DNA from: an uncultured Lachnospiraceae bacterium
Lineage (GTDB): Bacteria > Bacillota > Clostridia > Lachnospirales > Lachnospiraceae
Assembly: GCA_947564735.1 (NCBI GenBank)
Contig: CANOEC010000012.1
Span: 38,860 to 102,859 of the forward strand
Direction of reading: 5' to 3'
Length of the DNA: 64,000 nt
In this document: in pieces, positions 26,501 through 35,251 of the stretch
Position numbering within the stretch: position 1 is the first letter of the stretch
Layout of the letters: every line of letters starts with the position of its first letter
The notes under the pieces: model-generated
The model's input: only the letters and a program-made list of their open reading frames with translations
The model's database searches: none
Told to the model about the DNA's origin: nothing
Translations under genes and position numbers: made by a program

Positions 26501-27010
26501 TTAATCCGTCAGATAATTTCTATAGCCCACGTTCTGGAGCCTTGCATCCTTCTTCTGTACACTCTCCTTGAGACTTTGCGAATAATCCTTCAATCTCTGC
26601 AAAAGCGCCTCGTCGGACGTGGCAAGAATCTTCGCCGCCAAAATACCCGCGTTCTGACCGCCGTTGATTGCAACCGTGGCAACCGGTATGCCGGATGGCA
26701 TCTGCACGATGGAATATAAGGAATCCACACCGCCTAAGTCCGACGTTTTCATCGGCACGCCGATGACCGGCATCGGAAAAATAGCCGCACACATGCCCGG
26801 CAGATGCGCTGCCTTGCCTGCGCCTGCAATGATTACCTTATATCCTTTGCTCTCCGCACTCTTGGCATATTCATAGAATACATCCGGCTCCCTGTGCGCC
26901 GAAATAATTGACATCTCATAAGAAATCCCCAAATCTTCCAGTAAATCAGCCGCTTTTGCCATAACGGGCATATCGGAATCACTGCCCATCACAATGCCTA
27001 CCTGTGCCAT
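26501..27010 (-). CDS. purE: N5-carboxyaminoimidazole ribonucleotide mutase
   Basis: 169 residues, class I PurE. Converts N5-CAIR to CAIR. It has GSDSDMPVM, the catalytic SAHREP and [11 protein letters not shown]. The ATG at 27010 follows GAGGAGGAAAT; the frame is open to 27106 but that part is not conserved. First gene of the operon. A promoter candidate TTGCGC-17-TACACT lies around 27064-27092 on the minus strand (weak). Confidence 0.96.
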   Translation of the reverse strand: MAQVGIVMGSDSDMPVMAKAADLLEDLGISYEMSIISAHREPDVFYEYAKSAESKGYKVIIAGAGKAAHLPGMCAAIFPMPVIGVPMKTSDLGGVDSLYSIVQMPSGIPVATVAINGGQNAGILAAKILATSDEALLQRLKDYSQSLKESVQKKDARLQNVGYRNYLTD

Positions 27011-27138
27011 CCGTATTTCCTCCTCATTTTCACCTGACCACAACATCTTGTGGAATTGCTGATTAATATCCATCATTAGTGTACTAGATTTTCTGTCAAT
27101 GCGCAACCATCTTTTGCATCGTTTTCTGCGAATTTGCA

Positions 27139-27320
27139 GGGCAAAATGAACTTTTACAAAATACTGCCGGCAGATTGCACAAAATATTCGCGAAGCTGTC
27201 CTGTGTAGTCATATGAGATTTTCTTACGGAATATTTAGAAAATCCATATGACGAAACCCGACACAAGGGAATATTTTGTGCAATCTGCCATCTTAAGTTT
27301 ACTATAAGCTTATTTTGCCC
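27139..27320. repeat. MITE-like inverted-repeat element
   Basis: Ends GGGCAAAAT (27139-27147) and ATTTTGCCC (27312-27320). An inner perfect 21-bp inverted repeat spans 27169-27189 and 27269-27289, and further partial pairing continues inward (GTCATATG around 27208 and CATATGAC around 27245). The whole 182 bp folds into one long imperfect hairpin. No coding region is inside. It fills the 27011-27334 gap between the M29 gene and purE, and ends next to a run of nine C (27318-27326). A half-copy lies at 4059-4106. No clear target duplication is seen. Confidence 0.7.
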
Positions 27321-27334
27321 CCCCCCGAATCTTC

Positions 27335-29425
27335 TTACGCAAACGCGCGGTTCAGCTCCTCACAGCCCGGCAGTACGAATTGACCGTCCCGGATAATGAA
27401 AATCGTCTCTCCGGATTTGGTCAACACCGAAACCTCTCCCAACTCGTCATACGGAATCGTAATATCCGTATGGCACTGGAAATACGCCTTGCTGACATCT
27501 GTGTCACGAAGAACTGACACTTCGTTATCCTTGGCGATAATCTCCTTGCCGTCCGGATTAAAGACTCTCACATTCTCAGCATGAGAGTAACACGTATCTC
27601 CCACTGCAAAATGCGGACCCGTCTTCTCGGCAATCAGAATCGGCATCTTGTCTTCAATCCCGTACTTGCGCGCCGCCACATACGCCGTCGTATTGGTGCC
27701 GATGGCAAACTCGCCAAGCGGCAGCGTGTCATGATGGAACAGCACATTATCTTTGATATATTTACGGTTCTCCTCCTCCGATGAGAAATTGGAACAGCCA
27801 TAACCGGTAATCATGCCGTCCCTAAATTCCAGCCATATATCTTTGTATTCCAGTTCATTTAAGAACACCCGCGTCACATGCAGTACGCCGTTTGTCCCTG
27901 CAAGCAGCGGAGATGTAAATACCTCTCCCACCGGAATATTGACGTCCGCCACGCAATTCTCAAAATTCGTCTCCTTTTCGGGATTGTGCAGCTCATGCAG
28001 CCGAATCGTCATATCGGTTCTATTAGCGCCGCTTCCTTTGACTTTCACAGTCAATCCCTTATCCAGCGCATCAATGATGTTCTGCTGGATTTTCTGATAC
28101 AACTTGTAATCAAGCGTGTTGATACGTACAATGTCATCAAATATTTCTTCATATCGCGCGCCAATATCCGGAACCGGAAACGCGATGATGGTAAAGCTTC
28201 TCTCCTCTCCGGGAATATATTCGTTCTGCATTGCCCCCGCTTTTGAGGCATACTCCACAGAAAGCTTCTGCTGCTTTTCCGACAACTTGTAGACCGTCTT
28301 CTTCGCCAGCGGTACGAAGGGCTTCTCACCAAAGATTTCAACCACCGCCGGACCTCCGAACACCGCCGCCTCCTGTTTGTATTGTTCATAGGCGTTCTTT
28401 AAGCAGTCAAGCTTCCGTTCCACGAGCAGTTTGTCCAAGATGAGGGCTTGGTCCTCCCTGTGGTCGTAATCAAACTGTTTGTTCGGGTTCGCGCCGAAGA
28501 ATCCGTTCTTGTTCACGCTTCTGCCTTGAAAAATGCTGCTGCCTGCACGGTAGATTGTGGGCTGTAGACCAATCCGGTCAAAATTAACCACTGCCTGCCG
28601 CATCATCCGCTCAAACCCAAGGCTGTACCGGATATTCACCGTCTTCTTAATCGAAATATCCTTATTCCCCATCTCAAAGCCGATTCGATATCCTTCCGTA
28701 TAAGTATCCGCCATCAGCTTAATCTTTTCCTCGGTCATCTCATTTAAATGCCTTGCCGTCCGCAGCTCATTGTCCGTGACATATTCGCCATAATAATACA
28801 GATACCGCAAGTCATTAAGGTCACTGTCCATCATAATGCGGTAAGCGAAATCCTTATCCGGACACACAAGCTGTTCCACTCTTTCAAGAGACTGCGGTTC
28901 ATAGTAATCGCTCACATACCAGTACAGAATCTGTCGTACTGCCTCCTGCGTATCCTTCCCTTCGTCCCCCTGCGGCTCCCCTGCAAATTCCTGATAAATT
29001 TCCAGAAACAGCTCCATCCGTATCACCATATTGAATCTGTTCTGCTCAAAAACCGCCGGTATCATTCCCCGCAGCTCCGTATAGAGAAAGGACATCATTT
29101 TCCCGATTGACTCACCCAGACAATCAACAGCATAATCCGGATTCGCATAACTGTTTCCATAATGCTCAGGAAGAATATCTTCATACAGCCGCCTGTTAAA
29201 GTCCTGTAATTGTTCCATGTCCATCTGCCGCAGCCTGCCACTCTCTACGATATCCCATGCCTGCCCCATAAGCAGCACAAATTCAGCCGTGCGATGAAAA
29301 TACGTCTGCATCCGCTCGTCACTGCCCGCCTCATCCGGTATCTGTTTTATCCGCTCCATTCCGAGCACATATCTTTCCCTTTCCAAATCTTTCCTGTCCG
29401 CTTCCGAAATATATAAATCTTCCAT
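27335..29425 (-). CDS. M29-type aminopeptidase with N-terminal extension
   Basis: A 696-residue protein. The C-terminal half is an M29 (AmpS/aminopeptidase T) metallopeptidase: catalytic PVGEVFTSP, metal ligands in LGEFAIGTNT and in KTGPHFAVGDTCY. It removes N-terminal residues from peptides in the cytoplasm. The N-terminal 300 residues or so are extra compared with the usual size of about 410 and contain aromatic, helical segments of no known fold. The start at 29425 (MEDLY) is one choice; a frame reaches 29512. It follows two small membrane protein genes and the pyr genes on the same strand. Confidence 0.85.
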   Translation of the reverse strand: MEDLYISEADRKDLERERYVLGMERIKQIPDEAGSDERMQTYFHRTAEFVLLMGQAWDIVESGRLRQMDMEQLQDFNRRLYEDILPEHYGNSYANPDYAVDCLGESIGKMMSFLYTELRGMIPAVFEQNRFNMVIRMELFLEIYQEFAGEPQGDEGKDTQEAVRQILYWYVSDYYEPQSLERVEQLVCPDKDFAYRIMMDSDLNDLRYLYYYGEYVTDNELRTARHLNEMTEEKIKLMADTYTEGYRIGFEMGNKDISIKKTVNIRYSLGFERMMRQAVVNFDRIGLQPTIYRAGSSIFQGRSVNKNGFFGANPNKQFDYDHREDQALILDKLLVERKLDCLKNAYEQYKQEAAVFGGPAVVEIFGEKPFVPLAKKTVYKLSEKQQKLSVEYASKAGAMQNEYIPGEERSFTIIAFPVPDIGARYEEIFDDIVRINTLDYKLYQKIQQNIIDALDKGLTVKVKGSGANRTDMTIRLHELHNPEKETNFENCVADVNIPVGEVFTSPLLAGTNGVLHVTRVFLNELEYKDIWLEFRDGMITGYGCSNFSSEEENRKYIKDNVLFHHDTLPLGEFAIGTNTTAYVAARKYGIEDKMPILIAEKTGPHFAVGDTCYSHAENVRVFNPDGKEIIAKDNEVSVLRDTDVSKAYFQCHTDITIPYDELGEVSVLTKSGETIFIIRDGQFVLPGCEELNRAFA

Positions 29426-29527
29426 ACCGCTCAATAACCTTCCCTTCCATATGACAGACCGCCTCCTATACCAAATCGTTCGGTTAATCCGGATGCCGTC
29501 CCTTTCTCTCATTTTCCTGCCGCAACA

Positions 29528-29851
29528 TCAATATGCATAGGCGCCTGCATACAGTATCACACTGATTACGGCAAGCGCCAGAACATTCAGTCCGATGCCA
29601 AGATACGTGAAGAAATAAAATTTATCACGCTCCGTCTTGGAAATAACGCCAAGCGCTGTACCTACAAAGGCGAAAATCAGCACCAGCAGCGCCGCGGCGC
29701 CGTACTGTCTCGGAACATCCCCTGCACGCAGATAACTCATGATAATGGCATACGCCAGCGTTGCAAGCGAAATCACGCCAAGTATCGTTGACATGATCCC
29801 CTTCTGCGAATGCTGTTTGCTTGTAAACATATAACTATTCTTCTTTGCCAT
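29528..29851 (-). CDS. Small three-helix membrane protein, DUF6142-like
   Basis: A 107-residue protein with three predicted transmembrane helices (about 19-40, 50-68, 80-105) and a polar N-terminus MAKKNSYMFTSKQHSQKG. The ribosome site is AAGGAGAAGGT. This pattern matches the DUF6142 family common in Lachnospiraceae; the function is unknown. It lies between the M29 peptidase and pyrE on the same strand. Confidence 0.75.
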   Translation of the reverse strand: MAKKNSYMFTSKQHSQKGIMSTILGVISLATLAYAIIMSYLRAGDVPRQYGAAALLVLIFAFVGTALGVISKTERDKFYFFTYLGIGLNVLALAVISVILYAGAYAY

Positions 29852-29991
29852 ACCTTCTCCTTATCCCGTATTGTGCCTCCCATGCCGCATCATATGCATG
29901 TATCACGGAAACAATTACAAGCCTTTGAACGTTTGAAATGGGTATTTCCGGCGATTCCGAAAACACCCATCTTCTTTACTCCATCTTCTAT

Positions 29992-30144
29992 TTAGAATAA
30001 TATCTTGTTTCTCCCTGCCAACAATTTCGCACCACTGATAATTAAAAGTACACCGCTCGCGATACCGACCACCAAGGCAACCACACCGACCGCAATGTTT
30101 AATGCGCCGGAACCGCCCATTGTCTTATATGTTTTCTCTTCCAT
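29992..30144 (-). CDS. Tiny single-helix membrane protein
   Basis: A 50-codon gene starting at 30144 (MEEKTYKTMGG) after GAAAGGAAGCG. Residues about 14-40 form one strongly hydrophobic helix with a GxxxG-like pattern (VGVVALVVGIASGV), and the C-terminus is basic. The ribosome site, start and composition support a real gene. It lies between pyrE and the DUF6142-like gene and may assemble with the latter. Function unknown. Confidence 0.7.
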   Translation of the reverse strand: MEEKTYKTMGGSGALNIAVGVVALVVGIASGVLLIISGAKLLAGRNKILF

Positions 30145-30231
30145 TCTTACGCTTCCTTTCTATCTTCTATTTCTTATCCGTCTCCGGTATTTTGTCGTCT
30201 GCCTCTGCCTCTTATGCCAGTGACTTTCTGC

Positions 30232-30909
30232 TTACTTTGCCCCGTACTGCTCATAATATGCGTCAATGGAACGCTTCAAAACATCGTCGATATAGACCGT
30301 TCCTTTGTATGGCTTATTATAAAGGCAGTCTACCACCTCTTCCATCGTTACGATGGCATTCGCATCAAAGCCGTATTTTTCTTTGATTTCCTCCAAAGCA
30401 CTCTTCTCGCTGTCCAGCCCGCGCTCCATACGATTCAGTGAAACCATCAGACCTTTAATTTCAACATCCGCCTGACTTCTGATAATCGGAAAAGTCTCTT
30501 CGATAGACTTGCCGGAAGTCGTCACATCCTCAATAATGACCACCTTATCGCCGTCTTTAAGCTTACTGCCAAGCAGAATGCCCGTATCGCCATGATCCTT
30601 CATTTCTTTTCTGTTAGAACAATAGCGTATCTCTTTCCCGTACAACTCGCTGATTGCCATCGTCGTTGCCACACAGAGCGGTATTCCTTTGTAAGCCGGT
30701 CCAAACAGCACATCAAAATCCAGTCCGTACCTGTCGTGAATCGCCTTTGCATAATACTCACCCAGCCTGCGAAGCTGCGCGCCCGTAACATATGCGCCGG
30801 CATTCATGAAAAACGGCGACTTTCTCCCGCTCTTCAGCGTAAACTCTCCGAACTTCAGCACTTGACTGTCTACCATAAACTCAATAAATTCCTGTTTGTA
30901 CTGTTCCAT
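30232..30909 (-). CDS. pyrE: Orotate phosphoribosyltransferase
   Basis: 225 residues. Joins orotate to PRPP, the fifth step of pyrimidine synthesis. The PRPP loop is VVIIEDVTTSGKS. The N-terminus MEQYKQEFIEF and the stretch FTLKSGRKSPFFMNAG are typical of the family. The start at 30909 follows GGGGTGACAGG; a frame to 30945 would leave only 11 bp after pyrF. Co-transcribed with pyrF. Confidence 0.96.
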   Translation of the reverse strand: MEQYKQEFIEFMVDSQVLKFGEFTLKSGRKSPFFMNAGAYVTGAQLRRLGEYYAKAIHDRYGLDFDVLFGPAYKGIPLCVATTMAISELYGKEIRYCSNRKEMKDHGDTGILLGSKLKDGDKVVIIEDVTTSGKSIEETFPIIRSQADVEIKGLMVSLNRMERGLDSEKSALEEIKEKYGFDANAIVTMEEVVDCLYNKPYKGTVYIDDVLKRSIDAYYEQYGAK

Positions 30910-30956
30910 CCTGTCACCCCGCTTATTTTTCAATCTAATATCCATGCCTATCTAAC

Positions 30957-31919
30957 CTAGCCTCTTGCCGAAAGTGCCTGCGCAATATCCTCTTTCATGG
31001 CAAGAACCGCTGCTCTGGAAGCGTCCGCAAAATTCTCTGCGCCGTACTTTGAGTACTGCTCCTGCTGATATGCCGCTATGATGCCGCGTGAAGAATTCAC
31101 AATCGCACCCAGCCCGTCCTCATTAAAAAAGTGTACCAGATCCGCGCCTTTGCCTCCCTGCGCGCCATACCCCGGCACGAGAATAAATGCCTTCGGCATA
31201 ATCTTTCGCAAAACTTTTCCCTGCTCCGGATAGGTCGCTCCGACCACGGCACCCACATAACTGTAGGAATCTCCCATGCACTCTGCACCCCATTTGGCAA
31301 CCTGCTCGCCCACAAGCTCATAGAGCGGTCTGTCTGCACCTGCCGTACCGCCATCCGGTGCTGTACCTCGCACAAGTCTGTCCTGCAGCTCCCCACTGCT
31401 GGGATTCGACGTCTTCACCAGCACGAAAATACCCTTTTTCTCTTCCTGACACACCTTGATAAAAGGCTTAACGCCGTCAGACCCCAGATAGGGATTCACG
31501 GTGACAAAATCTTCGTCAAACCCTCTGCACATCGTGCTGCCGACCTTGACCTGTCCAAGATGTCCTACTGCATATGCCTCCGAGGTAGAACCGATATCCC
31601 CCCGTTTGACATCGCCAATCACGATGAGTCCCTTCTGTTTACAATATTCCACCGTTTTCTGAAAAGCAATCAGACCCTCAATCCCGAACTGCTCATACAT
31701 GGCAATCTGCGGCTTCACCGCCGGAATCAAGTCATAAATATTGTCAACAATCGCTTTGTTGTACTGCCAGACTGCTTCCGCCGCGCCCTTTGTCGTCTCC
31801 CCGAACTCGGCAAACGCCCTCTTCTGAATATGCTCCGGCACAAACTTCATGGTCGGGTCTAAGCCAACCACAATCGGCGCGCCAGTTTTACGAATTTTAT
31901 CTGCCAATTTGTTAATCAT
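30957..31919 (-). CDS. pyrF: Orotidine 5'-phosphate decarboxylase, group II
   Basis: 320 residues, longer than the usual 230, as expected for the group II (TIGR02127) type. Catalytic lysine motif DVKRGDIGST. The start overlaps the stop of the Nudix-like gene (ATGA, 31916-31919). It makes UMP. Confidence 0.96.
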   Translation of the reverse strand: MINKLADKIRKTGAPIVVGLDPTMKFVPEHIQKRAFAEFGETTKGAAEAVWQYNKAIVDNIYDLIPAVKPQIAMYEQFGIEGLIAFQKTVEYCKQKGLIVIGDVKRGDIGSTSEAYAVGHLGQVKVGSTMCRGFDEDFVTVNPYLGSDGVKPFIKVCQEEKKGIFVLVKTSNPSSGELQDRLVRGTAPDGGTAGADRPLYELVGEQVAKWGAECMGDSYSYVGAVVGATYPEQGKVLRKIMPKAFILVPGYGAQGGKGADLVHFFNEDGLGAIVNSSRGIIAAYQQEQYSKYGAENFADASRAAVLAMKEDIAQALSARG

Positions 31920-32320
31920 AATGTTTTTCCTTCCAAATCCTGAAGCACATACTGGTTTTCAATATAGAGCGTAAACTCGTCTCTGGACACCCACTTCCAC
32001 TCGCCGTATTCCTCTGACAAGACAATGTTTGCCTCATCCTCTTCTTTGATGGAACATAAATACGCGATTCCCACACAGTGGGTATCTCCTAACATACTTG
32101 ACCATGTATACTCGATTTTATCTATTGTACCGTCTACCGACAACTGTTCTCTGATTGCACGGCGAACCGTGTCATCCGGCGCCTCCCCGTGCAAAACCTC
32201 CGCATCGATAAATTCCCATACGAAGGGATCCGGAATACGGTCATCCACCCATCTTTTAATCAACAAATACTTGTCGTCTTTCTTGATAATGCCCTTTACA
32301 CGTAAGAAAGTATTCTCCAT
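31916..32320 (-). CDS. Nudix-fold protein with degenerate catalytic box
   Basis: 134 residues from the ATG at 32320 (MENTFLRVKGII); a frame to 32392 is possible. The fold pattern of Nudix hydrolases is visible (GIIKKDDKYLLIKRW, then EWKWVSRDEF), but the Nudix box GEAPDDTVRRAIREQLSVDG keeps RE and the last Gly while Ser-Val replaces the metal-binding Glu pair, so hydrolysis is doubtful. It overlaps pyrF by 4 bp, so a role as a nucleotide-sensing or regulatory partner of pyrimidine synthesis is possible. This is inference. Confidence 0.7.
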   Translation of the reverse strand: MENTFLRVKGIIKKDDKYLLIKRWVDDRIPDPFVWEFIDAEVLHGEAPDDTVRRAIREQLSVDGTIDKIEYTWSSMLGDTHCVGIAYLCSIKEEDEANIVLSEEYGEWKWVSRDEFTLYIENQYVLQDLEGKTL

Positions 32321-32460
32321 TCTTCTACCATGCCTTCCTGCATACTCATGCATCACTTTACTGTTTCCTCCGGCAAGACTGCATTCTGCCAAAACCTGCC
32401 TGCTGCCCTGACGCGGACTGTCATTTCAAATAGTAACATCGGCTTTTTGCCTTGTCAATC

Positions 32461-33534
32461 TTATCTCGTCTGCAAAAACTCGTATTCCCTCTTCGCCGCC
32501 GCATCGTCCGGATAAGAGCGCAGATAACTGCTCATAAGCGCAGCCGCTGTCTTATAATCATGCATATACTCATATGTAACAATCTCGTTGAATTTGAGCG
32601 ACTGCATCATGCCGTTGTCCTCAATATTCATCGCCGCCTGAAAAGCCGAAAGCGCCTCTTCATACTCTCCCATCTTCATCTTACACAGACCAAGCTGATT
32701 GTATATCTCCGCCTTGCTCTGGTCACTCTCCGTAAACTGTGCATAGATCGTGGACGCATAATTGTAATCGCCAAGCGCTTCATACGTTCTGCCCAGATAA
32801 AGCGCAGCGCCATAATCCGTCGCCGTCTTCAGGTTGCCCAGATGATTGCGTGCATTCTCATAATCTCCCATGTAATAGCAGATGCGCCCCATATCATAAT
32901 CCGAGATAGACTTCTCATTCTCCGTAAGGGCATTCTGCAGATAGGTCAGTCCGGCATCCTTATAACCGTATTCATCCAACGCCATATAAATGCGGATCAT
33001 CTGGTCGTAATCCCTGCCGTCTAACGCCACAGCCGCGTTAAAATCAGCCTGTGCGCCCTCGAAATCACTCCGTGCCAGCTTCACGCAGCCCCGCAGATAA
33101 AAAGCATCCTTCTCCTGCGGTCTGAGCGCCAGAATCGCCGTGTAGGCATCTTCCGCTTCCTGTAACTGCCCATTCTTGTAATATGCCGTTGCAAGATAAT
33201 AATTGATATCGAAATCAATATCCTCCACCTTGCTGCCGCCGCTGTGGAGCGCCTCCTCCAGATAAGTGACCGCCTCCCCGTACTGCGTCTTTCCCATGTA
33301 GGCAAGACCCATGCCGCGGTAGATAAGCTGCTCCTCTTCCCCTGCTTCTACTGCGCTGGAAAAACAGTTCAAAGCCTCGTCATATTCCAATGCCTTGACT
33401 GCCTCCATGCCCTGCTTCGTATAACTCACCTGTTCGCCGCCTCCGCAGGCATTTAACATTAGTCCTGCCAGAACAACCGCAACAAGGCACCCTGTTTTTC
33501 TCGTATATTTTCCGTTCCTATTCGTTCTCTTCAT
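32461..33534 (-). CDS. TPR-repeat lipoprotein
   Basis: A 357-residue protein with a signal peptide ending in the lipobox LNAC (residues about 27-30). About eight tetratricopeptide repeats follow (for example YDEALNCFSSAVEAG, YGEAVTYLEEAL, YEEALSAFQAA), so it should be a surface-anchored protein-binding scaffold. It lies upstream of the Nudix-pyrF-pyrE genes on the same strand. The partner is unknown. Confidence 0.85.
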   Translation of the reverse strand: MKRTNRNGKYTRKTGCLVAVVLAGLMLNACGGGEQVSYTKQGMEAVKALEYDEALNCFSSAVEAGEEEQLIYRGMGLAYMGKTQYGEAVTYLEEALHSGGSKVEDIDFDINYYLATAYYKNGQLQEAEDAYTAILALRPQEKDAFYLRGCVKLARSDFEGAQADFNAAVALDGRDYDQMIRIYMALDEYGYKDAGLTYLQNALTENEKSISDYDMGRICYYMGDYENARNHLGNLKTATDYGAALYLGRTYEALGDYNYASTIYAQFTESDQSKAEIYNQLGLCKMKMGEYEEALSAFQAAMNIEDNGMMQSLKFNEIVTYEYMHDYKTAAALMSSYLRSYPDDAAAKREYEFLQTR

Positions 33535-33638
33535 TTTCTGTCATATTCCCGGTTTCCGCCGCACCGTCTCTGATTTACGCCAAGCTGTATACTGCTATTA
33601 TGATACCATACCCGCCGCCTAAATCCAAGTGCCGGATT

Positions 33639-34394
33639 TCAAAACAAATTTCCGCACACAAAATCCTTCATGATGCCAAAAAACTCTCTCACCATATTGT
33701 TGAGCTGAAAGTAAATGTTCGAGCGCGCTGAAATGCCGCAGACATCCTGAAAACCTGCCGCCTTCGCCAGATGCACACCCCGAAACACATGAAAATTGTT
33801 CGTGACAATGCCCACACTCACATCTTTTCGTCCGACCAGCTCCATACTGTTCGCAATATTCTCCGACGTATCCGTAGATTGATCTTCCATAATAATACGC
33901 TCCGGTTCGATACCCTTCTCCGTCAGATAACGATACATTCCTTCCGCCTCGCTGCACGGTTCATTGCTGCCCTGTCCTCCCGATACGATACATACGGTAT
34001 CTTCATTGACCAGAAGATAGTCGTACGCCGCATCCAGACGAAATTTAAGCACCGCGCTCGGACCGCCCGGTTTCATCTGCGCCCCCAGCACAATAAGATA
34101 ATCCAGATTTTCTTTGCCACGGTCTTGAAACCTGCTGATGATGCAACCTTCCACAACAATAAACAAAACGGCGCCTACTAATACAAATGCTATAAATATT
34201 TTTCGGAAAACAAGCGGTATCCTGTCCCACATTCCAAAGCGCAGAGCCCATGCAAGCACTGCAAAGCACGCACCGCCGACCGCCCAGACAAGATAAAACC
34301 TGCTGCCGGACTTAATCAAAAATACAACCGCACAGTACGCAAAACAAAACAGCGCCGCCAATGCACATATCACACTCATCATTTTCTTTCCCAT
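33639..34394 (-). CDS. YdcF/ElyC-like DUF218 membrane protein
   Basis: 251 residues from the ATG at 34394 (MGKKMMSV, GGAG at the right spacing). Three N-terminal helices (about 5-24, 30-50, 63-88) precede a DUF218 domain: YLIVLGAQMKPGGPS, VSGGQGSNEPCSEAEGM, then EDQSTDTSENI. Relatives (SanA, ElyC, YdcF) act in envelope integrity and lipid-carrier metabolism; the exact reaction is unsettled. It is a stand-alone gene. Confidence 0.85.
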   Translation of the reverse strand: MGKKMMSVICALAALFCFAYCAVVFLIKSGSRFYLVWAVGGACFAVLAWALRFGMWDRIPLVFRKIFIAFVLVGAVLFIVVEGCIISRFQDRGKENLDYLIVLGAQMKPGGPSAVLKFRLDAAYDYLLVNEDTVCIVSGGQGSNEPCSEAEGMYRYLTEKGIEPERIIMEDQSTDTSENIANSMELVGRKDVSVGIVTNNFHVFRGVHLAKAAGFQDVCGISARSNIYFQLNNMVREFFGIMKDFVCGNLF

Positions 34395-34525
34395 CCCATA
34401 CTCCATTCCGAATCAATGTCTTCTGTTTTTTACAACAATAAACTCTATACAGTATCACCTTAACAGATAATTATTAAATCTATCGCGCATATTTCTTAAG
34501 ATTTTACAAAAAAGAGCCTAGATGC

Positions 34526-34573
34526 CAAAAAAAGAGACCGCCGAGATGCAGAACATCTTCCAGACAGCCTCTT
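34526..34573 (-). terminator. Terminator of the Hpt gene
   Basis: On the minus strand AAGAGGCTGTC pairs, with a few wobble pairs, with GGCGGTCTCTT, enclosing a GATG/CATC inner hairpin, and is followed by a T7 run. It lies 26 bp after the stop at 34599. Confidence 0.65.
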
Positions 34574-34598
34574 TGTCTCATCATATATCATATGGCTT

Positions 34599-34946
34599 CT
34601 ATAACGACTTAATTACTTCCACAGTCTTCTCATATGCCTTTGACACATGCCGCATATGATTCAGAATACATTCCTCGTCATACGGCTCCGAACGCAGTTC
34701 TTCCGTCAACGGACTCGCATACTCCATAATACTGCCCAGACCAAGATTGCCGCACAGCCCCTTTACCGTATGGGCATACGTGAATGCATCCTTCCAGTTT
34801 CTGTCTTCCACGGCACGCTTCAATTCCCCGTAATTCTTATCATCCAGAAACTTCTTTAACATTCTCAGATAAAAGTCTTCCTTGCCCATAAATCGTTTGA
34901 GCACTTCATCATACTCAACTCCGACCGCCATCAATTTATCTTTCAT
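34599..34946 (-). CDS. Stand-alone histidine phosphotransfer (Hpt) protein
   Basis: 115 residues, a four-helix Hpt domain with the phospho-accepting His59 in AHTVKGLCGNLG. It passes phosphate between receiver domains. No kinase is adjacent. The hybrid kinase at 41622 ends in a receiver and has no Hpt of its own, making it a candidate partner in the same window. Own terminator (34526-34573). Confidence 0.88.
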   Translation of the reverse strand: MKDKLMAVGVEYDEVLKRFMGKEDFYLRMLKKFLDDKNYGELKRAVEDRNWKDAFTYAHTVKGLCGNLGLGSIMEYASPLTEELRSEPYDEECILNHMRHVSKAYEKTVEVIKSL

Positions 34947-35251
34947 CTTCTTCTCCCCTGTTCCAAGTTTAGTCTTATGATACAGCGACCGCTACAAACA
35001 TGTAACAATCCCAATTAATAGATTACGTTGTTTTTGTATAAATATCAAGTCTTTTATGAAAAAAATCTACGCAAAATACACAAATAGACACACACTTTGA
35101 TAAACCCCAAAACCGATAAAAGCTCCATTGAAACCACATGTAAAATCATACGTGAAGTGGCACGGAGGACAAAAAAATGACCGTTTTTGCAGTTGAGATA
35201 CAACATGAAATATGATAAACTGTTGTCAAAAATAGTGCGAAAGGAGTCATT
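34947..35251. other. Divergent intergenic region: hpt and hemerythrin genes
   Basis: 305 bases. It holds a promoter candidate for the hemerythrin gene (TTGCAG at 35187, 18-bp spacer, TATGAT at 35211) and a 12-codon open frame at 35177-35215 (MTVFAVEIQHEI) with a good CGGAGGAC ribosome site. The two overlap, so at most one is likely to be real. The rest is AT-rich without structure. Confidence 0.35.
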
